A stretch of DNA of 10,018 nucleotides, taken from positions 1-10,018 of the forward strand of contig JABMPZ010000028.1 in the NCBI GenBank assembly GCA_013203565.1, written 5' to 3'. Shown here piece after piece: positions 5,779-10,018 of the stretch. The translations under genes and the position numbers were made by a program. Within the stretch, counting starts at the first letter, position 1. Every line of letters starts with the position of its first letter. This DNA comes from Parcubacteria group bacterium. Lineage in GTDB: Bacteria > Patescibacteriota > Minisyncoccia > Minisyncoccales > CG1-02-41-26. The notes beneath the pieces were generated by a model. It made no database searches. It saw only the letters and a list, made by a program, of their open reading frames with translations, and was not told where the DNA came from.

Positions 5779-5819
5779 AATCTTGTTAAATTTTTATACA
5801 AATTTTAAGATAATATTGA

Positions 5820-5847
5820 TTGATTTATTTTTTCAACATGATAAAAT
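5820..5847 (+). promoter_or_regulatory. Promoter of the DUF5678-like/protease pair
   Basis: TTGATT (5820-5825), a 16-bp spacer and TAAAAT (5842-5847), with an extended -10 TG at 5839-5840. The start would be near 5854, 13 nt before ATG 5867. This supports the shorter reading frame. No terminator is seen after the exchanger gene. Confidence 0.55.
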
Positions 5848-5866
5848 ACAGTCAAAGATTAAATCT

Positions 5867-6100
5867 ATGACACTTGAACAAGAATTAAAAACATATGAAG
5901 GAAAAAAAGAATCTCTTCTTGCAGAATCAAGGGGCAAATTTGTGTTGATTAAGGGTGGTGAGATTATTGGTATATATACCAACTACGAAGATGCCTTAAG
6001 GGCAGGATATGAAAAGTTTGGAAATCAAGAGTTTTTAGTAAAAGAAATTACAGAAATTGAACATATTAATTTTTTTACACGACATCTGACATCTAAATAA
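5867..6100 (+). CDS. DUF5678-like small protein, 77 aa
   Basis: The core (YEGKKESLLAESRGKFVLIKG, then IIGIYTNYEDALRAGYEKFG and FLVKEI) matches my memory of the DUF5678 pattern: a short beta-strand unit followed by a helix ending in a GxxxFG-type turn. Function is unknown. I start it at ATG 5867: a longer frame opens at a TTG (5783), but its extra 28 residues would overlap the promoter at 5820-5847 and carry no family-like sequence. No SD is visible. It lies 2 bases before the aspartic protease gene. DUF5678 proteins are often found next to retropepsin-like proteases, so they may act together; this link is from general knowledge, not shown here. Confidence 0.7.
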   Translation: MTLEQELKTYEGKKESLLAESRGKFVLIKGGEIIGIYTNYEDALRAGYEKFGNQEFLVKEITEIEHINFFTRHLTSK

Positions 6101-6102
6101 AT

Positions 6103-6537
6103 ATGCCATCACTTACTAAAAGAATTCCTGACTTACACCATATAGGACCTATAATCGAAGCATTGATTGGTGTTTCCTCTGTTACTAAGGATATTCTTCA
6201 AAAAGAGCAAAAAGAAATCCCTCAACCAATAACAGCGCGTATGCTTGTTGATACAGGTGCTTCAGTATCAGCTATTAAAAAAGGTGTTGCTGATCAATTA
6301 GGATTAAAGCCACATGGTTTAACTAAAATTGCTACTCCTTCGCATGGCGCTCATGAGTGTCCTCTTTATGATGTGGACATTCTTTTTTCAACACACCATA
6401 CAGGAATAAGGAATGTTAGAGTAATTGAAAGCGCTTTTGAGGGTCAGAATATTGACGGTTTAATTGGAAGAGATATTTTGAAGTTAGCTTTATTAGTATA
6501 TACAGGATACGATAATAGTTTCACAATTGCTTTTTAA
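6103..6537 (+). CDS. Retropepsin-like aspartic protease, 144 aa
   Basis: The catalytic loop MLVDTGASVSAI (47-58, catalytic D50) and the later GLIGRDIL (119-126), which matches the conserved retropepsin hydrophobic-Gly segment, identify a single-lobed aspartic protease that would act as a homodimer. The strand pattern between them (HECPLYDVDILF, IRNVRVIE) fits the fold. There is no signal peptide or membrane segment, so it is probably cytosolic. The target is unknown; a role in maturing or degrading a partner is possible. ATG 6103 lies 2 bases after the upstream stop, with AT-rich context and no SD, so expression depends on the upstream promoter. The last ~15 residues (YTGYDNSFTIAF) form a plausible final strand, so the gene appears intact. 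Confidence 0.85.
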   Translation: MPSLTKRIPDLHHIGPIIEALIGVSSVTKDILQKEQKEIPQPITARMLVDTGASVSAIKKGVADQLGLKPHGLTKIATPSHGAHECPLYDVDILFSTHHTGIRNVRVIESAFEGQNIDGLIGRDILKLALLVYTGYDNSFTIAF

Positions 6538-6616
6538 TTAACTTAAGGTGCTATTCCACCTCTGAATTTATATCTAAGGATACTAGAAGAAATAAAAAAA
6601 TTGTAAAAATAAATAT
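6538..6616 (+). other. Spacer before the acidic-protein operon
   Basis: A short hairpin (AGGTG 6546-6550 with CACCT 6557-6561) has no T-run, so it is not a standard terminator. A -10-like GATACT at 6579-6584 has only a poor -35 (TTCCAC, 19 bp spacing). The operon at 6617 may be driven from here or by read-through from 5820. Confidence 0.3.
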
Positions 6617-7012
6617 ATGCAAGATGATACAAAAGAACCAATCAATGAGGAATTAAATCAAGAGCCGTTGTCGCCAGAATCAGAGCGTGTTCCTGAAGCC
6701 CCAGAAACACAAGTTGAGCAACAAGAATCGCAAGTGGAAAAAAAGCCAGTGCCTACAGAGGAGCAAGGGGAGCAACCAGATAGTTCTGCTCAACAAGTTA
6801 GTGATGACGATAACACAGAAGCAGAGAAGCAGGCAGATAAACTTCGTGATGTTCAGCATGAAGGCAGAAAGATAGAGCAACTTCTTTCTTTAGCACAAGA
6901 TAAGGGAGTTGATTTTGCTGTTAATGTGGCAAAGAAAACAAATGACCCTACTTTACTTGATTTACTTCACGACAAGATAGTTGAAAAAGGATTACATAAA
7001 GATATAGGTTAA
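6617..7012 (+). CDS. Acidic hypothetical protein, 131 aa
   Basis: I do not recognise a family. Residues 1-75 are low-complexity and strongly acidic (Glu, Gln, Pro, Ser, Asp; EQQESQVEKKPVPTEEQGEQ), likely disordered. Residues 76-131 (KLRDVQHEGRKIEQLLSLAQ, then FAVNVAKKTNDPTLLDLLHD) look like a compact helical domain. There is no membrane segment or signal peptide. It ends 4 bases before the TraG-like ATPase gene, so the two are almost certainly co-expressed; the helical part may bind that ATPase and the acidic tail may compete with DNA, but both ideas are inference. The start is ATG 6617, preceded by AATAAATAT and no SD. Confidence 0.75.
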   Translation: MQDDTKEPINEELNQEPLSPESERVPEAPETQVEQQESQVEKKPVPTEEQGEQPDSSAQQVSDDDNTEAEKQADKLRDVQHEGRKIEQLLSLAQDKGVDFAVNVAKKTNDPTLLDLLHDKIVEKGLHKDIG

Positions 7013-7016
7013 ATAT

Positions 7017-9482
7017 ATGTGGCTTTTATACATTATAATAGGTGCAGTAGCTCTAGGTGTTTTTCTATTAGGTAACTTTTTGTTATCTAGTAAGAAGAAA
7101 ATACGAAGATTGTCTCAAAGTTTGAGTATGTCTTTGTTTTTAGTGAAAATGCCAAAGTATGAGAAAAAGGATGAAAAAGAAAAACAATTAGATGTTAAAT
7201 CATTGATTGAAAGTATGGAGCAGGTTCTTGCTCATTTTCTTTATTTGAAAAAACCGAATTTCTTTGAAAAAACATTTCTTGGGGTAAGACCCCCAAGAAT
7301 AGTTTTTGAGGTTGCTTCAACTGTTGGAGGAGAAGACATTTCTTTCTACATTGCAGTTCCAGAGTATATGTCATCATCAGCTGAAAAAAGTATTCAAGGG
7401 GTTTATCCAGATGCAGTTGTTGAAAAAGTACCAGAGGATTATACTGTTTTTGAAGCAAATGGTGTGGTTTCAGCCAGTATTATGTCACTTCGCAGGTCAT
7501 TCTATTTTCCAGTTAAGACATATAAGTATTTAGAGAGAGATCCACTTTCTGTTGTTACTAATGCATTAAGTAAGATAACACCAGAAGAGGGTTCAGCAAT
7601 ACAAGTAGTTGTTCAGCCAAGTAGTTTAGATATGAAAAGAAAAGAAGAAAAGATATTGTCTGCTATTATTGAAAAAGGCAAGAATCCTCGTGCTGCAGTT
7701 GAAGAACTTCAGGGTGGTAAGATGACAAGATTTATTTCTAATATGATTTGGGGAATGTTAAACTCTACACAAAAGAAAACTAAAGATGAAAAAGACAAAC
7801 AAAAACAACAAGAACAACAGAAAGAGGGGACAGCTAATCAAGTAATAATTGATGCAATAAAAGCAAAAGCCCAGAAGCCAGTTTTTGATGTTAATATCCG
7901 ATTGATGGCAGTTGGGGTTGATAAGATTAGGTCAACAGAGATTTTGAGTCATTTAGAGTCAGCTTTTAGTCAGTTTTCATCTAGCTTGAATTCTTTTGAA
8001 TCCAATAGAGTTAGAAAGAGTCGTATAAAGAAAATAGTTTATGATTTCAGTTTTCGTAATTTTGTGTTAAGAGATAATATGGTATTAAATGCAGAAGAAT
8101 TAACAAGTGTATTTCATTTCCCATTACCTCATATTGATTCTCCAAATATACAATGGTCTAAAACACGAGAGGTAGCTCCTCCGACTGAACTTCCTTTGAA
8201 GGGGATTAATAAGATAGGGGATGCTGTGTTTAGAGGGGAGACAAAACCCGTTTCTTTTGCTTCAAAAGGAGACAGGAGAAGACATTTCTATATAGTAGGG
8301 CAAACAGGTACTGGTAAGAGTTCTTTGATTCGTGAAATGATTAAGCAAGACATTGAAGCAGGGGAGGGGGTTGGAGTTATTGATCCAAATGGTGACTTAA
8401 TAGAAGATACGATAGCTAATATACCAAAGTCACGGGCTGAAGATGTTGTTTTGTTTGAGCCATTTGATACAGATAGACCTGGTGGATTGAATATGCTTGA
8501 ATGGACAGCTCCAGAGCAAAAAGACTTTGCTATTTCAGAAATGATTACAATCTTTTCTAAACTCTTTCCACCAGAGGTTATTGGCCCTATGTTTGAGCAC
8601 TATATGAGGAATGCTATGTTAGCATTGATGGCAGATAAAGAAAATCCAGGAACACTTGTTGAGATTCCAAGAATGTTTACAGATGATGAATTTATGAAAG
8701 AAAAAGTAAGCAAGGTTGTGGACCCGATAGTTCGTAGTTTTTGGTTAAAAGAATGGGCTAAAACAACAGGACAAAGCAGGTCTGATATGTTGGGTTATGT
8801 TGTTAGTAAAGTTGGTAGATTTATAGAGAACACAATGGTGCGTAATATCATTGGGCAGACAAAGAGTGGTTTTGATTTGGGTGATATTATGGATAACAAG
8901 AAGATATTCTTAGCTAATTTATCCAAGGGCCAAACAGGGGAGATGAATAGCTCTTTACTTGGTCTTATCTTGGTTTCTAAAATGCAGATAGCTGCTTTTC
9001 GTAGAGCTGGTATGCCCGAAGACCAAAGAAAAGATTTCTATCTATATATTGATGAGTTTCAGAACTTTACCACAGACAGCATAGCCACTATTTTATCAGA
9101 AGCCAGAAAATATCGCCTTAATCTTATCTTGGCTCATCAATTTATGCCACAGCTAACAGATGAAATACGGAATGCAGTAATTGGTAATGTTGGGAATATG
9201 GCAAGTTACAGGGTGGGTGCGAATGATGCAGAAGTTTTAGAAAAACAATTTGAGCCAGAGTTTTCAAGTAATGACTTATTAAATGTTGATAATTTCCACT
9301 TTATATGTAAAATGATGATAAACAATAATGTGTCAACTCCATTCAAAGTAAAGGCCATGAAGCCAACAGAGGGGAATAAAGAAATAGTACCATCAATCAA
9401 AAAGTTATCTAAATTAAAATACACTAGGCCAAGAGCCCTAGTAGAACAAGAAATTTTAGAGCGTTCTCGGTTGGGAGCTTAA
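7017..9482 (+). CDS. TraG/VirD4-like DNA translocase ATPase, 821 aa
   Basis: HerA/FtsK-superfamily ATPase of the type IV secretion coupling-protein type, expected to move DNA or protein across the membrane. Residues 3-23 form one N-terminal membrane segment. Residues ~60-380 are a large unrecognised domain broken by a charged Lys/Gln linker (251-271). The ATPase domain has Walker A GQTGTGKSS (428-436), DPNGDL (456-461), Walker B FYLYIDEF (674-681) and the downstream ILAHQF (704-709, likely sensor Gln708). FQNFTTDSIATILSEARKYR (681-700) resembles the TraG/TraD C-terminal region. Such genes are widespread in CPR genomes without a full conjugation set. No relaxase or pilin gene is in the window, so DNA uptake, export or another membrane process all remain open. 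The start is ATG 7017, no SD. All key residues are present. Confidence 0.85.
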   Translation: MWLLYIIIGAVALGVFLLGNFLLSSKKKIRRLSQSLSMSLFLVKMPKYEKKDEKEKQLDVKSLIESMEQVLAHFLYLKKPNFFEKTFLGVRPPRIVFEVASTVGGEDISFYIAVPEYMSSSAEKSIQGVYPDAVVEKVPEDYTVFEANGVVSASIMSLRRSFYFPVKTYKYLERDPLSVVTNALSKITPEEGSAIQVVVQPSSLDMKRKEEKILSAIIEKGKNPRAAVEELQGGKMTRFISNMIWGMLNSTQKKTKDEKDKQKQQEQQKEGTANQVIIDAIKAKAQKPVFDVNIRLMAVGVDKIRSTEILSHLESAFSQFSSSLNSFESNRVRKSRIKKIVYDFSFRNFVLRDNMVLNAEELTSVFHFPLPHIDSPNIQWSKTREVAPPTELPLKGINKIGDAVFRGETKPVSFASKGDRRRHFYIVGQTGTGKSSLIREMIKQDIEAGEGVGVIDPNGDLIEDTIANIPKSRAEDVVLFEPFDTDRPGGLNMLEWTAPEQKDFAISEMITIFSKLFPPEVIGPMFEHYMRNAMLALMADKENPGTLVEIPRMFTDDEFMKEKVSKVVDPIVRSFWLKEWAKTTGQSRSDMLGYVVSKVGRFIENTMVRNIIGQTKSGFDLGDIMDNKKIFLANLSKGQTGEMNSSLLGLILVSKMQIAAFRRAGMPEDQRKDFYLYIDEFQNFTTDSIATILSEARKYRLNLILAHQFMPQLTDEIRNAVIGNVGNMASYRVGANDAEVLEKQFEPEFSSNDLLNVDNFHFICKMMINNNVSTPFKVKAMKPTEGNKEIVPSIKKLSKLKYTRPRALVEQEILERSRLGA

Positions 9483-9500
9483 GGTATAGTTTAAAGTATA

Positions 9501-9546
9501 TCTGCATAATGCTTCACTGCTACATAGCAGTGAAGCATTATGCAGA
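9501..9546. repeat. Perfect 21-bp hairpin between the ATPase and rmuC
   Basis: Arms 9501-9521 and 9526-9546 pair without mismatch around an ACAT loop. No T-run follows on plus, and the right arm ends 9 bases before the rmuC start codon. Candidate roles are an RNase III processing site, an RNA-stability element, or a mini inverted repeat element. It is not a standard terminator. Confidence 0.85.
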
Positions 9547-9555
9547 ATTCATAAA

Positions 9556-10018
9556 ATGTCTGATATTATATACATCTTAATAATTATTGTAATTGCTGGT
9601 TTGGGAATGGGAATTTCCATCTTTTATATTAAAAAAGAAACAGCTAAATTGCAGGAGGGGAGTGAGGATAAGGATTCTTTGGTTATGCTACAGCAACAAT
9701 TGCAGAATATGAGTAAGGTTATGGATAATAAGTTAACTGAATCAAACAGAGCTATACAGAACCAAGCTAATCAAAGTACTAAAGTTGTAGGTGATGTAAT
9801 AGAGCAACTAACTCGGCTCGATGAAACTAACAAGCAAGTTATTGGTTTTGCAGGACAATTGCAGTCACTTGAGAATATATTAAAAAACCCAAAACAAAGA
9901 GGTATTTTAGGTGAGTATTATTTAGAAGAGTTGCTCCGTAATGTTTTTAATCCTAACCAGTACAAGATGCAGTATAAGTTTGATGACGGTGATATTGTGG
10001 ATGCTGTTATTTTCCTAG
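9556..10018 (+). CDS. rmuC: RmuC-family DNA recombination protein (5' part)
   Basis: The frame is open to the window edge: 154 codons are visible, with no stop. Residues ~4-25 form an N-terminal membrane segment (IIYILIIIVIAGLGMGISIF). Residues ~26-105 are a Gln/Asn-rich coiled coil. From ~105 the RmuC core begins: LENILKNPKQRGILGEYYLE, then NPNQYKMQYKFDDGDIVDAVI, the usual start of the RmuC nuclease-like domain. RmuC proteins limit recombination at inverted repeats; the mechanism is not settled. The start is ATG 9556, with no SD and AT-rich context (TTCATAAA). It probably belongs to the upstream operon, separated only by the 21-bp hairpin. Confidence 0.88.
   Translation, partial: MSDIIYILIIIVIAGLGMGISIFYIKKETAKLQEGSEDKDSLVMLQQQLQNMSKVMDNKLTESNRAIQNQANQSTKVVGDVIEQLTRLDETNKQVIGFAGQLQSLENILKNPKQRGILGEYYLEELLRNVFNPNQYKMQYKFDDGDIVDAVIFL

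Noticed and set aside
5783..5866. 28-residue extension of the DUF5678-like protein from a TTG codon
   Set aside because: It covers a good promoter (5820-5847) and shows no family-like sequence; ATG 5867 begins the conserved part.
6546..6561. Terminator after the aspartic protease gene
   Set aside because: The stem has only five pairs and no T-run follows.
6680..7533. Extra plus- and minus-strand frames in the acidic-protein and ATPase genes
   Set aside because: They are alternate-frame reflections of repetitive coding sequence without start signals.
1..10018. UGA recoding, as in Gracilibacteria
   Set aside because: TGA acts as a normal stop in the ATPase and 73-aa genes, and no gene needs read-through.
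1..10018. CRISPR array, transposon or prophage
   Set aside because: No regularly spaced direct repeats, transposase, integrase or phage structural gene was found.

Overview
The window is AT-rich, gene-dense, uses code 11 (TGA is a working stop) and looks like a chromosomal piece of a Candidatus Patescibacteria (CPR) genome. This placement is inference. It rests on an 821-residue TraG/VirD4-like ATPase with a small acidic partner, a DUF5678-like protein, a retropepsin-like protease, very compact spacing, and many genes without a Shine-Dalgarno. No transposase, integrase, relaxase, phage gene or CRISPR array is visible.

Layout. 1-298: a consensus promoter (88-115) and a ~177-nt leader that can form either a terminator or a competing helix, ahead of an unrecognised 97-residue protein (299-592) with its own terminator. 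660-1449: tRNA-Glu(CTC), followed after 23 nt by an HD-domain phosphohydrolase gene. 1450-1870 has no protein gene on either strand. It holds a two-way terminator, a structurally odd tRNA-like gene on the minus strand, a predicted short minus-strand RNA with a near-perfect promoter and terminator, and a plus-strand promoter. 1871-2092: an unrecognised 73-residue protein whose stop codon lies inside its terminator hairpin. 2168-5778: a P-type cation ATPase and a CaCA-family cation/Ca2+ exchanger joined by an ATGA overlap, which looks like a cation (probably Ca2+) efflux unit. 5820-6537: a promoter, a DUF5678-like protein and a retropepsin-like aspartic protease. 6617-10018: an acidic 131-residue protein, the TraG-like ATPase, a perfect 21-bp hairpin, and the start of rmuC, which runs off the window.

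Main points of interest. (1) A 15-nt segment of the minus-strand tRNA's anticodon arm recurs as a perfect inverted repeat about 105 nt upstream. There it forms the 5' end of the predicted short RNA, so that RNA is complementary to the tRNA anticodon arm. (2) That tRNA has an abnormal anticodon arm and D-arm region. (3) The P-type ATPase keeps its catalytic Asp but has DKTLT for DKTGT, TGEW for TGES and SGAPE for KGAPE. (4) A possible attenuator precedes the 97-residue gene. (5) The 21-bp intergenic hairpin has no U-tract. (6) Translation starts fall into two kinds: strong SD on the two stand-alone small genes, and AT-rich 'AAATAT-ATG' type starts without SD on most others.
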